From assembly GCF_024748695.1 (NCBI RefSeq), contig NZ_CP087176.1:3279501-3343500 (forward strand): a stretch of DNA of 64,000 nt, in the 5' to 3' direction. The notes beneath the pieces are model-generated. The model was given only the letters and a program-made list of their open reading frames with translations. It was not told the origin of the DNA and ran no database searches. Position numbers and translations under genes: made by a program. Of this stretch, positions 26,966 to 37,731 are shown piece by piece; within the stretch, counting starts at the first letter, position 1, and every line of letters begins with the position of its first letter. This stretch comes from Pseudomonas sp. B21-040. GTDB taxonomy: Bacteria > Pseudomonadota > Gammaproteobacteria > Pseudomonadales > Pseudomonadaceae.

Positions 26966-28117
26966 TCACACTAGATAGTTTTTGAGCTCGCGGGCGATCA
27001 CCATCCGCTGAATCTCGCTCGACCCTTCGTAGATCTGCGTAATTCGCGCATCCCGGTAGTACTTCTCCACCGGATAGTCTTCCAGGTAGCCATAACCGCC
27101 ATGAATCTGAATGGCGGACGAGCAGACCTTTTCCGCTATTTCCGACGCAAACAGCTTGGCTTGTGACGCCTCCGACAGGCAGGGTTTGCCGGCCGTGCGC
27201 AGGCGTGCGGCGTGCAGGATCATCAACCGGGCGGCGTTCAATTGCATGTGCATGTCGGCGAGCATGTTGGCGATGCTCTGGTGTTCATTGATCGTTTTGC
27301 CGAACTGCACCCGATCCCGCGAATACGCCAGCGCCGCTTCAAACGCCGCACGAGCAATGCCCAACGCTTGCGCGGCAATTCCGATGCGGCCGCCTTCGAG
27401 GTTGGACAGGGCAATGGCCAGGCCTTTGCCGCGTTCGCCCAGCAGGTTCGCTTCGGGGATGGTGCAGTTATTCAGGGTGACCGCGCAGGTGTCCGAGGCA
27501 CGAATGCCCATCTTGTGTTCGGTGCGATCGACGATGAAACCGGCGGTGTCGGTCGGCACCAGAAAGGCCGAAATGCCGCGTTTGCCCAGGTCCGGGTCAG
27601 TTACGGCAAACACAATCGCCAGTTTCGCCCGCTTGCCGTTGCTGACAAATTGCTTGGCGCCGTTGATCACCCACTGACCGTCGCGCAGTTCGGCGCGGGT
27701 GCGCAGGTTGTGCGCTTCGGAACCGGCTTGCGGTTCGGTCAGGCAGAAGCAGCCAATGGCCTGGCCGCTGGCCAGATCCGGCAACCACGTCTGTTTCTGT
27801 TCTTCAGTGCCGTAATTGAAGACCGGCCCGCAGCCTACCGAGTTGTGGATGCTCATCAGCGCACCGGTCGCGCCGTCGCCAGCGGAAATCTCTTCCACCG
27901 CCAAGGCGTAGGCGACGTAGTCGACGTAGGTGCCGCCCCATTCTTCGGGCACCACCATGCCCAGCAGGCCCAGTTCACCCATCTTCGCCACCAGGCCATC
28001 GTCAATCCAGCCAGCCTTTTCCCAGGCCTGGGCGTGGGGCGCGATTTCGCCACGGGCAAAGTCCCGGGCCATGTCGCGGATCATGACTTGCTCTTCACTC
28101 AATTCGATATCGTGCAT
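26966..28117 (-). CDS. Acyl-CoA dehydrogenase (probable isobutyryl-CoA type)
   Basis: Acyl-CoA dehydrogenase of 383 residues, convergent with the isoleucine-type operon. Family signatures are seen: [30 protein letters not shown] (in part), [33 protein letters not shown] and the tail [40 protein letters not shown] (in short pieces). It follows a 3-hydroxyisobutyryl-CoA hydrolase gene by 3 bases, which points to isobutyryl-CoA oxidation in valine breakdown. It shares the general pattern of the dehydrogenase at 24965 but is clearly a separate paralogue. Confidence 0.93.
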   Translation of the reverse strand: MHDIELSEEQVMIRDMARDFARGEIAPHAQAWEKAGWIDDGLVAKMGELGLLGMVVPEEWGGTYVDYVAYALAVEEISAGDGATGALMSIHNSVGCGPVFNYGTEEQKQTWLPDLASGQAIGCFCLTEPQAGSEAHNLRTRAELRDGQWVINGAKQFVSNGKRAKLAIVFAVTDPDLGKRGISAFLVPTDTAGFIVDRTEHKMGIRASDTCAVTLNNCTIPEANLLGERGKGLAIALSNLEGGRIGIAAQALGIARAAFEAALAYSRDRVQFGKTINEHQSIANMLADMHMQLNAARLMILHAARLRTAGKPCLSEASQAKLFASEIAEKVCSSAIQIHGGYGYLEDYPVEKYYRDARITQIYEGSSEIQRMVIARELKNYLV

Positions 28118-28120
28118 GGC

Positions 28121-29227
28121 TCAGTTCCCGCTCTCATCAAACCCGCTGAAAAAACTCGCGACGTGCTCGGCGTCCAGCGCCTGCAAGGTCGGCGGGTTCC
28201 AGCGCGGGCTCTTGTCTTTGTCGATCAGCAACGCGCGCACGCCTTCGATCAGGTCGCCGCGCTCGAACCATTGACGGTCCAGGTGCAGCTCAAGGGCGAA
28301 GCAGTTTTCCAGACTCAAGTGCCGACCACGGCGCAGCATTTCCAGCGTCACGCCCATGGCCAGCGGCGAACGGCTGTCCAGCAGGTCGGCGGTGGTGAGT
28401 GCCCACTCATGGCTGTCGGCAAACGTCACTGTACGCAGTTGCTCAACAATACTCGGCACATCGGGCAGGGCGAAGAAATGGTCGATGGCCGGACGCAAAG
28501 CTTTTAGCGGCGCGTCGGGTAATTGCTGCACGGCGAGTGTGGCCAGCAGGTTTTGGAGGTCTTTGAGTGGCGTGTCGTGCCACTTCAGTTGATCGAGCTT
28601 TTCGTCCAGCAACGCCAGTTTGGCGCTGTCCAGATACCAGTCGGCCAGACCGCAATAGAGCGCGTCGGCGGCGCGAATCTGCACACCGCTGACACCGAGG
28701 TATATCCCCAGCTCGCCCGGAATGCGTGGCAGGAAGTAGCTGCCGCCGACATCCGGGAAATAACCGATGCCCACTTCCGGCATCGCCAGGCGACTTTTCT
28801 CGGTGACCACTCGCAGATCGGCGCCTTGCACCAGACCCATGCCGCCACCGAGGACAAAGCCGTCCATCAAGGCCAGTACGGGTTTGCTGTAATGGTGGAT
28901 GGCGAGGTCGAGAGCGTATTCCTCGACGAAAAAATCCTGATGCAACGTGTCGCCGCTTTTGAAGCTGTCATACAGCGAGCGAATATCGCCGCCGGCACAG
29001 AAAGCCTTTTCACCAGCACCGCGCAAAACCACCGCGTGCACCTGTGAATCCAGCGCCCAGGCGTCGAGCTGACGTTGCAGGTTGCGCACCATGTCCAGGG
29101 TCAGGGCGTTGAGGCCGGCGGGGCGATTGAGGGTCAGGTGGCCAATGTGGTTGCGAACCTCGGCCAGCACTTCATTTTGCGTGGGGTCCATGGAGCCAGT
29201 CCCCGGAGAAGAAACCTGAGCAGTCAT
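28121..29227 (-). CDS. 3-hydroxyisobutyryl-CoA hydrolase / enoyl-CoA hydratase family
   Basis: Crotonase-fold protein of 368 residues, longer than hydratases and matching the HIBCH class, which releases 3-hydroxyisobutyrate from its CoA ester in valine degradation. Evidence: AFCAGGDIRSLYDS (first oxyanion loop), GFVLGGGMGLVQGADLRVV (second), the HIBCH motif MPEVGIGYFPDVGGSYFLPR with Glu and Asp in the catalytic positions, and the C-terminal extension LELHLDRQWFERGDLIEGVRALLIDKDKSPRW (in parts). The start at ATG 29227 has GGGAG 7 bases upstream. It is transcribed with the acyl-CoA dehydrogenase that follows. Confidence 0.9.
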   Translation of the reverse strand: MTAQVSSPGTGSMDPTQNEVLAEVRNHIGHLTLNRPAGLNALTLDMVRNLQRQLDAWALDSQVHAVVLRGAGEKAFCAGGDIRSLYDSFKSGDTLHQDFFVEEYALDLAIHHYSKPVLALMDGFVLGGGMGLVQGADLRVVTEKSRLAMPEVGIGYFPDVGGSYFLPRIPGELGIYLGVSGVQIRAADALYCGLADWYLDSAKLALLDEKLDQLKWHDTPLKDLQNLLATLAVQQLPDAPLKALRPAIDHFFALPDVPSIVEQLRTVTFADSHEWALTTADLLDSRSPLAMGVTLEMLRRGRHLSLENCFALELHLDRQWFERGDLIEGVRALLIDKDKSPRWNPPTLQALDAEHVASFFSGFDESGN

Positions 29228-29359
29228 CACTAACTCCCTGCTTTTATTGTTCTTTATAGGATGCTCGCACGCGAGCGATCCCGGATCGTACCAGTGCAAA
29301 TTTGCCCTGTACAACCCGGAATAATGCAGGTCGTCTTTGCATTAATGCATGGGAGGCAT

Positions 29360-30067
29360 CTAAGGCCGACTGGAAAACACTTCACTGATACTGCGTCGTT
29401 TGGCGTGCAACTCGCTGGCATGGATAAGCTGTTCGAGGTCTTCAGGCGTGACGTCGATGAACGCGTCCATGTCCGCCAAGGCCAGTTTCAGATCCTGGGC
29501 GGTGATGGCCTGGCTGTCGATGGACGGAGGGCCGGCGGGTAATACGGCTACCGGTTCGGCGGCGCGTTTTGGGTAGCGAATGCGCGTCAGGTTGTTGTAG
29601 GCCAGGGCGCAGAACAGCATGGCGCAGGCGCCGAGCATCACCGGGCCGAGGGCTTTCCAGTCCATGGCAATGGTGGCCGGGTCGGCCAACACCAGGAGCA
29701 AGGCCAATGCGCCGGCTGGTGGGTGCAGGCAACGCAGCCAGCACATCAACACCAGCGCCATGCCGGCCGCAAGGCAAGCACTGCCCAGCGTGCGACCGAG
29801 CACGTGCGCAACCAATAACGAAACGACACCGGCGCTCAAGTAGCCGCCCAGAATCGACCATGGCTGGGCGAGGGCGCCGGAGGAGACGGCGAACAACAAC
29901 ACCGCCGATGCGCCCAGTGGTCCGATCAAATGCAGTGCTACCTCCATGCCGAATACCTGACCGCACAACCAGACGCTGAGCATCGTCCCAAGGGCCATGC
30001 CGATGGCGGCGCGGCTCCATTCGGAGGGGCGGGTGTTGATGGCGGCGGGCAACCAGCGAGCGAACAT
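29360..30067 (-). CDS. HPP-family membrane protein
   Basis: Membrane protein of 235 residues with about five hydrophobic helices and the conserved LHPPAGALALL motif that names the HPP family (about 115). GPLGASAVLLFAVSSGALAQPW and SILGGYLSAGVVSLL are also typical. Some family members are linked to nitrite transport in plastids; in bacteria the role is unproven. A hydrophilic C-terminal tail of about 60 residues (QDLKLALADMDAFIDV; LEQLIHASELHAKRRS) is present. I chose ATG 30067 (MFARWLPAAINT) because the upstream part lacks family similarity, but its Shine-Dalgarno sequence is weak. Confidence 0.8.
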   Translation of the reverse strand: MFARWLPAAINTRPSEWSRAAIGMALGTMLSVWLCGQVFGMEVALHLIGPLGASAVLLFAVSSGALAQPWSILGGYLSAGVVSLLVAHVLGRTLGSACLAAGMALVLMCWLRCLHPPAGALALLLVLADPATIAMDWKALGPVMLGACAMLFCALAYNNLTRIRYPKRAAEPVAVLPAGPPSIDSQAITAQDLKLALADMDAFIDVTPEDLEQLIHASELHAKRRSISEVFSSRP

Positions 30068-30228
30068 GATGAAATCAATCCGAAGACAAAAACGTGAGCA
30101 AAAAAAAAGGCTTGGCTGGGATACCCAGAAAGCCCTTGAAGTTGTTCCCACTATTGGGGGAGGAACGGGACACAGTTTGCCGCGCATTCCCGGCACTGAC
30201 AAATTCATATTAATGAGCTTTCAGTGCA

Positions 30229-31407
30229 CTAATTTTGCAGTATGGAGCCGCGTCGCCCACTCATGAAACACAGGCCGCCGCCCATCGCGGCCAATGCGCC
30301 CAGGGCATAGAACATCGTGGGTGCGGGCGTGTGCATCAGCAGGAAACCGCAGATCACCGGGCTCAACGCGCCGCCGAGCGCTGCGAGGTTCTGCGCGCCG
30401 TAATAGCTGCCGCGCAGTTCTTCCGGGGCGAGGGTGTCGACGAAGAGGAATTCGGCGGGGTAAATGATTATTTCGCCGAGGGTGAAGATGAACATCGCCA
30501 CGCACCACGACACCAGACTGTCAGCCAGGCTGAAGCCAATCAACCCGACAATGAACAGGCCAGTGCCACCGACAATCCAGTAGCGCAATTGCTCGCGCTT
30601 GAGGAACCGGCCGATCTGGTATTGCAGCAGGATCACGCTGATGGCATTGCAGGCGAGCAGGGCGGCCATGATTTCCATGGTGTGCTTTGGGTTGCTGGTC
30701 GCCAGAAGGTACTGCGACAGATAAAAGGTAAAGCGGCCATGCACTACCGTGCTGAGCAAGCAGCCCCCGGTGAACATGATCAGGGTGCGATCGTTTTTCA
30801 GGGTGACCAGCGTCTTGAGGAAACTCTGGGCCTGACCGATGAGGGGAGCCGTGCCCGGGTCTTTCGCAATGCCGGTCATCAAGAACATGCTGAAAAAAGC
30901 GATGGCCGCCGCAATCAGGAATGGCGCGCTGGCACAAACGCTGGCGATCAACACACCGAGCATCGGCCCGACCGCGTAACCCATGTTGGTCAACGTATAG
31001 CTCAAGGAAAATGCCTTGGCGCGCTGGCCCACGGGCAGGTTGTCGCTGAGGATCGCCTTCGAGCCGATCAGGAATAACGATGATGCAGTTTCGGTGACAA
31101 TTAATGTGAGGGTGGTCAGGTACAGGTTTTCAGCAAAGGTCAGCAGCACCAGGCCGACAGCGCTGGAGAGCATGGCGAGGATCAGCAATCGACGCTTCTC
31201 GAAGCGATCGATGATGTAGCCGCCGTAAAGAGAGAGCAGGGTGGCGACGAACACGGCGATACCCAGCAGCAAACCAACGTCTTGTTGGTTGAGGCCAAGC
31301 TTGTCGCTCACAAACAGCGTGAGCAAGGGGCTGGTGATGGCGCGGCTGACAACGATGGTCAGCGAGCAGATCAAAAGACGGCGAACAAGCGGAGAGTAAG
31401 CGACCAC
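30229..31407 (-). CDS. MFS transporter (multidrug-type)
   Basis: Major facilitator of 392 residues with about twelve helices. Motif A is present in changed form: YGGYIIDRFEKRRLLIL (about 62-78). The second half shows GEIIIYPAEFLFVDTLAPEELRGSYYGAQNLAALGGA, close to MdtH/YebQ-type drug exporters (short parts quoted). The start codon is GTG at 31407. The neighbours are the HPP gene downstream and, 92 bases upstream in the same direction, the end of the arn operon; an imperfect hairpin at 31467-31490 separates them. Confidence 0.88.
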   Translation of the reverse strand: MVAYSPLVRRLLICSLTIVVSRAITSPLLTLFVSDKLGLNQQDVGLLLGIAVFVATLLSLYGGYIIDRFEKRRLLILAMLSSAVGLVLLTFAENLYLTTLTLIVTETASSLFLIGSKAILSDNLPVGQRAKAFSLSYTLTNMGYAVGPMLGVLIASVCASAPFLIAAAIAFFSMFLMTGIAKDPGTAPLIGQAQSFLKTLVTLKNDRTLIMFTGGCLLSTVVHGRFTFYLSQYLLATSNPKHTMEIMAALLACNAISVILLQYQIGRFLKREQLRYWIVGGTGLFIVGLIGFSLADSLVSWCVAMFIFTLGEIIIYPAEFLFVDTLAPEELRGSYYGAQNLAALGGALSPVICGFLLMHTPAPTMFYALGALAAMGGGLCFMSGRRGSILQN

Positions 31408-31466
31408 GGTGATGAATATCCCTATTCGATCAAGCCGGTTTCAGCTCGATCGTCGGCGCTACTTTA

Positions 31467-31490
31467 GCAGTCTCGCGATTGCGCGACTGC
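31467..31490 (-). terminator. Possible weak terminator after the arn operon
   Basis: GCAGTC-TCGCGATTGCGC-GACTGC forms an imperfect hairpin 10 bases beyond the end of the last arn-operon gene. No U-tract follows, so a rho-independent role is doubtful. Confidence 0.35.
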
Positions 31491-31499
31491 CTGAAATCC

Positions 31500-33083
31500 T
31501 CACTGTAAATGCAGCAGCACAAAATCATTCTTGTCGAATCGACCGCTCAGCACCGGTGGCAACGCACCGAATGCAGTGCCTTGCAGCGATTTATAGACGT
31601 TCAGGTCCATCATCAACCACGCAGGTCCCTTGAGGCTTTCCAGTTCCTGAGGCGACTCAGTGAAAACCGGATGCAGGTCCTGTTTGATGTTGACCATGAA
31701 CTTGATGGCCTTGGCGTCTTTACCCATGCCGTGCATAACCAGCGGCGCCGGATCCTTCTGCACCTGTTCAAACACCTCGCGACTGAACGTCCGGGTGTCG
31801 TAGAGCTGTCGCTGGACAGGCTCGAATTGCAGGATATAAAACGACCACAGTGCCAGAACCGCACAAAGCGCCAATGTCTGCGCTCGCCATTGCGGGCGCT
31901 TGAGTGCCACCAGGGCAACCACTTGCAGCAAGCCAAGAACGACAAACAGCGAAGGGTGATGCGCAACCTGGTCAGGAAATTTTCGCTGCAAGACAACCAA
32001 GCCAATAATCAGAAGGCCAGGCATCAGCAACCAAAGACTCTGGATCAACCCCCGCAACCAATGGAACAAGCGCCCATGAGCAACCTGAAACGGGTACGCC
32101 GCCACAATCGCCGCCATGGGCAGCATCGGCAGCAGGTAGCGGGCCTTTTTTGCCTGAGGCACGGAAAGGCCGATCATCACGATCAACCCGGCCGCGACGC
32201 AGTACTGCACCAGGCGCAATGCCGGGCCAGCCTCCCTCGGGCGTGACAGCACGACGGCAATCAGCACAAGTACGGCCAAGGGCCACGCCAGGGCATAGTT
32301 GCCTACCGAGCTGGTGAAGTAATACAGCGCGTCGTTGGAGCCTTCGGTGCCGTCCATGCGTCCCGTGAACTGCATGCGAATCACTTCCTGCAAAAACGCC
32401 GGGCCACCACTGACATCCGCCAGCCATAGCAACACGCCAATGCAGGCCACCAGCAGGACCGATGCCAACAGACCGAAGACAAACAGTCTGCGCCATTGGC
32501 GATCGAGCAGGAAATAGCTGCAGAGCACGCCGGTGGGAATCACCAGGCCGATAGGCCCGCGAATCCAGAAACCCAGCGCCAGCAAGGCAAAGATCAGCAC
32601 CCATCGACGCGGCGCGCCAAAATGATCGGCGGCGTAGCCCAGATAAAACACCGCAAACGCTACCGCTGCGAGCATCAAGTCCAGGGACACGGCCCGGGCT
32701 TCGGTAATGAAGGTGAAGGTCAGCAGCATCATGGCGATGCTCAACACCGCCCAACGCGTGGAATAGGGCGCCAGCAGGCGGTACATCAATGTCACGATGA
32801 CCGCTGCGGCGATAGCGCTCGGGAGCCATGCGCTCAGGCTGTTGACCTGCCCGAAAGGCAAGGAAAGCAGCCAGATAAACACGGTCGACAGCCCCGAGTA
32901 ATCGGCATAGGGCTGGCCATAGGTCGTCGGAAAAAACGACGGCCCGTTGCGCAGCATCTCCTGGGCGAACAGCACAAAGCGCGAATCGAAACCGATGGCC
33001 GCCTGGTGAGACATCCCGGCACAGAACAACAACAGCGCCAACAGCCCGAACGCCAGGGACTGTTGGCGGATGCGTGGGTACAT
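31500..33083 (-). CDS. GT39-type membrane glycosyltransferase at the end of the arn operon
   Basis: Polytopic membrane protein of 527 residues with about eleven helices. Its N-terminal region (MSHQAAIGFDSRFVLFAQEML; TTYGQPYADYSGLSTVFIWLLSL, in parts) resembles ArnT/PMT-family lipid-linked sugar transferases, but the WIPDE-type acidic motif of true ArnT is replaced by GFDSRF. It probably moves a sugar from an undecaprenyl carrier to a cell-envelope acceptor. It begins 5 bases after ugd and is thus the ninth gene of the arn operon. Substrate unknown. Confidence 0.8.
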   Translation of the reverse strand: MYPRIRQQSLAFGLLALLLFCAGMSHQAAIGFDSRFVLFAQEMLRNGPSFFPTTYGQPYADYSGLSTVFIWLLSLPFGQVNSLSAWLPSAIAAAVIVTLMYRLLAPYSTRWAVLSIAMMLLTFTFITEARAVSLDLMLAAVAFAVFYLGYAADHFGAPRRWVLIFALLALGFWIRGPIGLVIPTGVLCSYFLLDRQWRRLFVFGLLASVLLVACIGVLLWLADVSGGPAFLQEVIRMQFTGRMDGTEGSNDALYYFTSSVGNYALAWPLAVLVLIAVVLSRPREAGPALRLVQYCVAAGLIVMIGLSVPQAKKARYLLPMLPMAAIVAAYPFQVAHGRLFHWLRGLIQSLWLLMPGLLIIGLVVLQRKFPDQVAHHPSLFVVLGLLQVVALVALKRPQWRAQTLALCAVLALWSFYILQFEPVQRQLYDTRTFSREVFEQVQKDPAPLVMHGMGKDAKAIKFMVNIKQDLHPVFTESPQELESLKGPAWLMMDLNVYKSLQGTAFGALPPVLSGRFDKNDFVLLHLQ

Positions 33084-33088
33084 GGCGA

Positions 33089-34468
33089 TTACGCGTCCAC
33101 GGCGTTGCTGGACCATTGCTGATACGGAATCGGCAGGTTGCGCGATTCGCCACGGCCCATCGGGAAGTACTTGAAGCCGTTGCGTGCCATACGGTCTGCG
33201 TCGTACAGGTTACGGCCGTCGAAAATCACTGGTGCGTTCAGGCGCTGCTGGATCAGGTCGAAGTCTGGCGCCTTGAACTGTTGCCATTCGGTGCAGACGA
33301 TCAGTGCGTCGGCACCGGTCAATACCGATTCCGGCGTGCCCATGAGCATCAGCTTCGATTCATTCGGATAGAGCTTTTGAGTTTCCTGCATGGCTTCCGG
33401 GTCGAAAGCACGCACATTGGCGCCCGCAGCCCATAGCGATTCCAGCAGTACCCGGCTCGGCGCATCGCGCATGTCATCGGTGTTGGGTTTGAACGCCAGG
33501 CCCCATACGGCAAAGGTCTTGCCCCGCAGATCACCGCGATAGAACGCCTTGACCCGTTCGAACAGCTTGTGCTTCTGGCGCTCGTTGATGGCTTCCACCG
33601 CTTGCAGCAGGTCGCTGGAACAGTGCGCTTCCTGGGCGCTGTGAATCAGCGCGCGCATGTCTTTGGGGAAACACGAACCGCCATAACCGCAGCCGGGGTA
33701 GATGAAGTGGTAACCGATACGCGAGTCGGCGCCGATGCCCAGGCGCACCGATTCGATGTCGGCGCCCAGGTGCTCGGCCAGTTCGGCGATCTGGTTGATG
33801 AAGCTGATCTTGGTCGCCAGCATGCAGTTGGCGGCGTACTTGGTCAGCTCGGCGCTGCGCAGGTCCATGAACATGACACGGTCGTGGTTGCGGTTGAACG
33901 GTGCATAGAGGTCGCGCATGACTTCGCGGACTTCGTCACGTTCACAGCCAATGATGATCCGGTCCGGGCGCCGGCAGTCGGCCACGGCCGAGCCTTCTTT
34001 GAGAAATTCGGGGTTGGAGACGATATCGAACTGCAAATCGCGGCCGATCTTCGCAAGACATTTGTCGATATGCGCGCGCAATGCGTCGCCGGTGCCTACC
34101 GGTACCGTGGATTTCTCCACCAGAATCGCCGGCTGTTCGCGATGGCGTGCTACCGCATCGCCCACCGACATCACGTAGCTCAGGTCCGCCGAGCCATCGT
34201 CCTGGGACGGTGTACCCACCGCAATGAACAGGACCTGGCCATGTTGCACGGCGAATTTTTCATCGCTGGTGAATTGTAGGCGTTTGGCGTCCAGGCTTTC
34301 GCGCACCAGGCTGGCCAGCCCCGGTTCGAAAATGCTGACATGGCCTTGTTGCAGCAATTCGACTTTTTTCTCGTCAATGTCCATGCAGACCACGTCGTGG
34401 CCGACTTCAGCCAGGACGGCCGCTTGCACCAGACCAACGTAACCACTACCAAATACACTGATTTTCAT
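33089..34468 (-). CDS. ugd: UDP-glucose 6-dehydrogenase
   Basis: Enzyme of 459 residues that oxidises UDP-glucose to UDP-glucuronate, the starting point of L-Ara4N synthesis. The N-terminal Rossmann motif is [42 protein letters not shown] and the catalytic Cys in [10 protein letters not shown] (about 262) are all present, followed by [19 protein letters not shown] in the C-terminal UDP-binding domain. It overlaps arnF by 4 bases; having ugd inside the arn operon is common in Pseudomonas and makes the pathway self-contained. Confidence 0.96.
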   Translation of the reverse strand: MKISVFGSGYVGLVQAAVLAEVGHDVVCMDIDEKKVELLQQGHVSIFEPGLASLVRESLDAKRLQFTSDEKFAVQHGQVLFIAVGTPSQDDGSADLSYVMSVGDAVARHREQPAILVEKSTVPVGTGDALRAHIDKCLAKIGRDLQFDIVSNPEFLKEGSAVADCRRPDRIIIGCERDEVREVMRDLYAPFNRNHDRVMFMDLRSAELTKYAANCMLATKISFINQIAELAEHLGADIESVRLGIGADSRIGYHFIYPGCGYGGSCFPKDMRALIHSAQEAHCSSDLLQAVEAINERQKHKLFERVKAFYRGDLRGKTFAVWGLAFKPNTDDMRDAPSRVLLESLWAAGANVRAFDPEAMQETQKLYPNESKLMLMGTPESVLTGADALIVCTEWQQFKAPDFDLIQQRLNAPVIFDGRNLYDADRMARNGFKYFPMGRGESRNLPIPYQQWSSNAVDA

Positions 34469-34866
34469 GAAGCACTCCTGATTTCGGGCGCGCGAACTGA
34501 ACGAGAGTTAATGACGATGACCCCGAGCATGACCAAAGCCACCCCGACGGTCTTTGAAAGACTGAATGATTCGTTGAACACTGGCAGGCTGGCGGCCAGC
34601 AAGTACACCAGCGCGTAGCTGATGCTCAGCAGCGAATAGGCCCGGCCCAGCGGCACGTCACGCAGGGCGGCCAGCCAGCAGAGCATCGAGAGGGCGTAGG
34701 CCACAATCGCGCTCAGCACGACCGCCACCGCGACCAGATCGATGCTGGAAGACAACACGTTTTCCGGAGACGGCAGGCGCGTCATGCTCCAGCGCATGCC
34801 CAATTGCGCGGCGCTGACCAGCAGCACGCTGCCCATGGCGAAGGTGATTCCGCGACGCAGGCTCAT
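34465..34866 (-). CDS. arnF: ArnF, L-Ara4N-phosphoundecaprenol flippase subunit
   Basis: Small EmrE-like membrane protein of 133 residues with four helices. [21 protein letters not shown] near the C terminus (in part) is the hallmark of ArnF/ArnE. With ArnE it forms the flippase that moves undecaprenyl-phosphate-L-Ara4N from the cytoplasmic to the periplasmic side. It overlaps arnE and ugd by 4 bases each. Confidence 0.92.
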   Translation of the reverse strand: MSLRRGITFAMGSVLLVSAAQLGMRWSMTRLPSPENVLSSSIDLVAVAVVLSAIVAYALSMLCWLAALRDVPLGRAYSLLSISYALVYLLAASLPVFNESFSLSKTVGVALVMLGVIVINSRSVRAPEIRSAS

Positions 34867-35207
34867 GCGTGTTGCCCCAGCAGAACCACGCCACCGATCA
34901 CCAGTGCCACCCCGAACCAGTGCTGGCGGTCGATCGTTTCATGGAAAACAAAACGGGCGACCAGCGTGACCAACACAAAGTTGAGGCTGAGCATCGGGTA
35001 GGCAATGCCGACTTCAAGGCGCTGCAACACCAGCAGCCAAACCAGCAAGCCCAACCCCAACGAGACAAGCGCCAGCCACAACCACGGCGAGCGCAGCTTG
35101 TCGGCCCATCCCGAGGTCTGGCCACGCCAGCTCTCTACGGCGTATTTCTGAGCAATCTGTCCCAGGCATGTCAGTAGGCACGCAACCAGTACCAACAGCA
35201 GGCTCAC
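34863..35207 (-). CDS. arnE: ArnE, L-Ara4N-phosphoundecaprenol flippase subunit
   Basis: Small EmrE-like protein of 114 residues, partner of Arn[18 protein letters not shown] and [23 protein letters not shown] (in part) match ArnE of other bacteria. Four hydrophobic helices fill the chain. Four-base overlaps with arnT and arnF imply translational coupling. Confidence 0.93.
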   Translation of the reverse strand: MSLLLVLVACLLTCLGQIAQKYAVESWRGQTSGWADKLRSPWLWLALVSLGLGLLVWLLVLQRLEVGIAYPMLSLNFVLVTLVARFVFHETIDRQHWFGVALVIGGVVLLGQHA

Positions 35208-36850
35208 GGTGCCTCCTTAGGGAAAATCAGAATGACGAGGTTGCCTTGTTCATAGCGTTTACCGTCCTTGGGCAACAGATCGATTTCCTGCAATTCCTCG
35301 TCACCCTTCACCCGCATGACCACACCGACCGAGCCGCTTCGGCGGGCGTCGCTCATCCACTGCTGAACCTGGCCGACAGTGACCAGCTTCTGTGCCGAGT
35401 CAGGGTAGGCAAGACCGTATTTCAATTCGCCTATCGTGTTGTACAGCGCCACGTCCGGGTGCTTCATGCGCCAGGCCAGCGCGGAAGCGGCGCCGAGATC
35501 GTTGCTCAACAGTTTGTCGGTCTGTGCCAGCTCATCCATGTGATGGAGGATGAATTGGTCGGGCGTCTTGTTGGCGACCACCGAATTGGGCAAGCCGGCC
35601 GGAATCAAACCGATCAGCAGCAGACTGCCAAATGCCGGTGCGGCCCAGCATTGCAACGGTCTAAAGGCTTGCAGCAGGTTGGCCATGATCCAGCCAATCA
35701 AACCGATGAACACCAACACCAGGTTGTGCAGTTCATGGTCATACAGCGGCTTTTTCAGTTGCAGGTAGACCAGGGCAATCAGGGTGACCAGGCCCAGCAC
35801 CAGGTTCAGCAAGCCGTTGATGCCCAGCAGGCGACCCTGTTCCAGCTTCAATCGGTCGGCCAGTGCGTTCCCCAGCAGCAGGGCCAAGGGCAGCAGGCAC
35901 GGCAGTATGTAACTCGGCAATTTGCCTTTGCTGATGCTGAAAAACACCAGCGGAATGACCATCCACAGCAACAGGAAACCGATGCTGGCCTGGCGGCGGG
36001 TTTGCCACGCCTGTTTCAACGCCGATGGCAACAGCGCCACCCACGGCAAGCTGAAGGCGACCAACAGCGGCAGGTAGTACCACCACGGCTCGCTATGTTG
36101 AGCGTCGTCGCCGGCAAAGCGGCGAATGTGCTCGTGCCAGAAGAAGAACCGCCAGTAATCGGGCTCCTGCGAGTGAACGGCCAACACCCACGGCAGGCTC
36201 ACCACAATGGCCACGACAATCGCAACCGGGCCGTAGATCAGCAGTTCTTTCCAGCGTTTTTGCCAAATCATGTAGGGCAGGGCCACCAGCACCGGCAGCA
36301 ACCAGGCGAGGAACCCCTTGGTCATGAAGCCCATGCCGCAGGCCAGTCCCAGAACTGCCCAGCCGAACAGTCGCTGACGGCCGACGCTGTCCAGGGCAAA
36401 CCACAGGCCGACCACGCTCAGGTTGACCCAAAAGGTGAATTGCGGATCCAGGTTGGCATACCCGGCATGACCGGCGATGACGCTGAAACTCATGTACAGC
36501 AGTGCGCAGGCAAAACTCTTGCGCGGATCGTTCCACAGTCGGCGGGCGATCAGGAAACACAGCAACACGCTCAGGCCCATGCTCAGCGCCGAGGCAAACC
36601 GAACGCCAAACAGGTTCTGACCAAACAGCGCCTGGCTGGCAGCGATCATCCAGTAACCAGCCGCCGGTTTTTCGAAATAGCGCACGCTCATGAAATGCGG
36701 CGATACCCAATTGCCGCTCAGGAGCATGTCCTGACTGATCTGCGCGTAGCGGGTTTCGTCTGGAATCCACAAGCCATGGGTACCCAGTGGCAGCAGATAC
36801 GCCAAGGCGAAAAGGACCAGCAATAGGGGAAGAGCCCAGCGTTTGCTCAT
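35204..36850 (-). CDS. arnT: ArnT, lipid IVA 4-amino-4-deoxy-L-arabinosyltransferase
   Basis: Membrane glycosyltransferase (GT83/PMT-like) of 548 residues that puts L-Ara4N on lipid A phosphates in the periplasm, giving resistance to polymyxin and cationic peptides. The catalytic periplasmic loop after the first helix is seen in [18 protein letters not shown] (acidic D-E), followed by [18 protein letters not shown] and about twelve helices. It has a periplasmic C-terminal domain from about 430 ([22 protein letters not shown]). A second, similar copy lies at 48803-50566. Confidence 0.96.
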   Translation of the reverse strand: MSKRWALPLLLVLFALAYLLPLGTHGLWIPDETRYAQISQDMLLSGNWVSPHFMSVRYFEKPAAGYWMIAASQALFGQNLFGVRFASALSMGLSVLLCFLIARRLWNDPRKSFACALLYMSFSVIAGHAGYANLDPQFTFWVNLSVVGLWFALDSVGRQRLFGWAVLGLACGMGFMTKGFLAWLLPVLVALPYMIWQKRWKELLIYGPVAIVVAIVVSLPWVLAVHSQEPDYWRFFFWHEHIRRFAGDDAQHSEPWWYYLPLLVAFSLPWVALLPSALKQAWQTRRQASIGFLLLWMVIPLVFFSISKGKLPSYILPCLLPLALLLGNALADRLKLEQGRLLGINGLLNLVLGLVTLIALVYLQLKKPLYDHELHNLVLVFIGLIGWIMANLLQAFRPLQCWAAPAFGSLLLIGLIPAGLPNSVVANKTPDQFILHHMDELAQTDKLLSNDLGAASALAWRMKHPDVALYNTIGELKYGLAYPDSAQKLVTVGQVQQWMSDARRSGSVGVVMRVKGDEELQEIDLLPKDGKRYEQGNLVILIFPKEAP

Positions 36851-37731
36851 GCGCCTTGCACTCCCAGCCAGCCTTCGCGGCCGTCAAGGGCACCACGTAG
36901 CACACGTCCTGTGGGCAAGGTGTTGAGAGCGTCCGGGAGCAGATCGCCCAAGGGCTGGAAATGAATGTCACGCTGGCGTGCATCGGCCAGCAGCTGACGG
37001 AAATCGTTGGCCATCAGAATCCCTTCTACTTCTGCATGAATGGTGTAGACATTGAGTTGTTCAGGGGTAAAGCGATCAAGAATGAAGGCGTTGAAGTCAT
37101 TGGCGGCGACCGTCGGGCCGACCACCTCGTCGAAGGTCGGCAAGTCCACCGGTATCTGAGGTGCACCTAAACCACCACCGGCCAGGATCGGCTGAAACAG
37201 ACTCTGTCCGCGACAATCGCTGTTGTAGCGAAAGCCGAACGTCTCTTTGGCTTCGATCACACGCTCGTCCGCGCGCCAACCGGCAGCGGCTGAACAGTCG
37301 ACCTTTTGCCCAAGGATGTCGCTGAGCGTGTCGACGCCCCGGCGGATCTGTTCGATCAACTGTGCGTCGCTCCAGCGTCCGGCGTTGGCCTGCCAGCCAT
37401 GGTGATCCCAAGCGTGCAGGCCGACTTCATGCCCGGCAGCCTGGGCCTGGCGCATCAAATGCCCCAGGTCACGGCCGATCGGTTTGCCTGGCCAGGCGGT
37501 GCCGGCCAGCAAAATATCCCAGCCGTACAGCCCGGCAGCATTGGAACGGAGCATTTTCCAGAGGAATTGCGGACGGATCAGGCGCCACAAGTGGCGCCCC
37601 ATGTTGTCCGGTCCGACACTGAAGAAAAACGTCGCCTTGACTTGCGCTTCATCGAGGAGTTCCAGCAGCCGGGGCACCCCCTCACGGGTGCCTCGGTAGG
37701 TGTCGACATCGATTCGAAGGCCTGCCTGCAT
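36847..37731 (-). CDS. arnD: ArnD, 4-deoxy-4-formamido-L-arabinose-phosphoundecaprenol deformylase
   Basis: NodB/polysaccharide-deacetylase fold of 294 residues. It removes the formyl group from undecaprenyl-phosphate-L-Ara4FN. Metal and active-site segments: [49 protein letters not shown] and [10 protein letters not shown]. It shares one base with the end of arnA (...TAATG-type junction at 37731) and overlaps arnT by 4 bases. Confidence 0.95.
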   Translation of the reverse strand: MQAGLRIDVDTYRGTREGVPRLLELLDEAQVKATFFFSVGPDNMGRHLWRLIRPQFLWKMLRSNAAGLYGWDILLAGTAWPGKPIGRDLGHLMRQAQAAGHEVGLHAWDHHGWQANAGRWSDAQLIEQIRRGVDTLSDILGQKVDCSAAAGWRADERVIEAKETFGFRYNSDCRGQSLFQPILAGGGLGAPQIPVDLPTFDEVVGPTVAANDFNAFILDRFTPEQLNVYTIHAEVEGILMANDFRQLLADARQRDIHFQPLGDLLPDALNTLPTGRVLRGALDGREGWLGVQGA

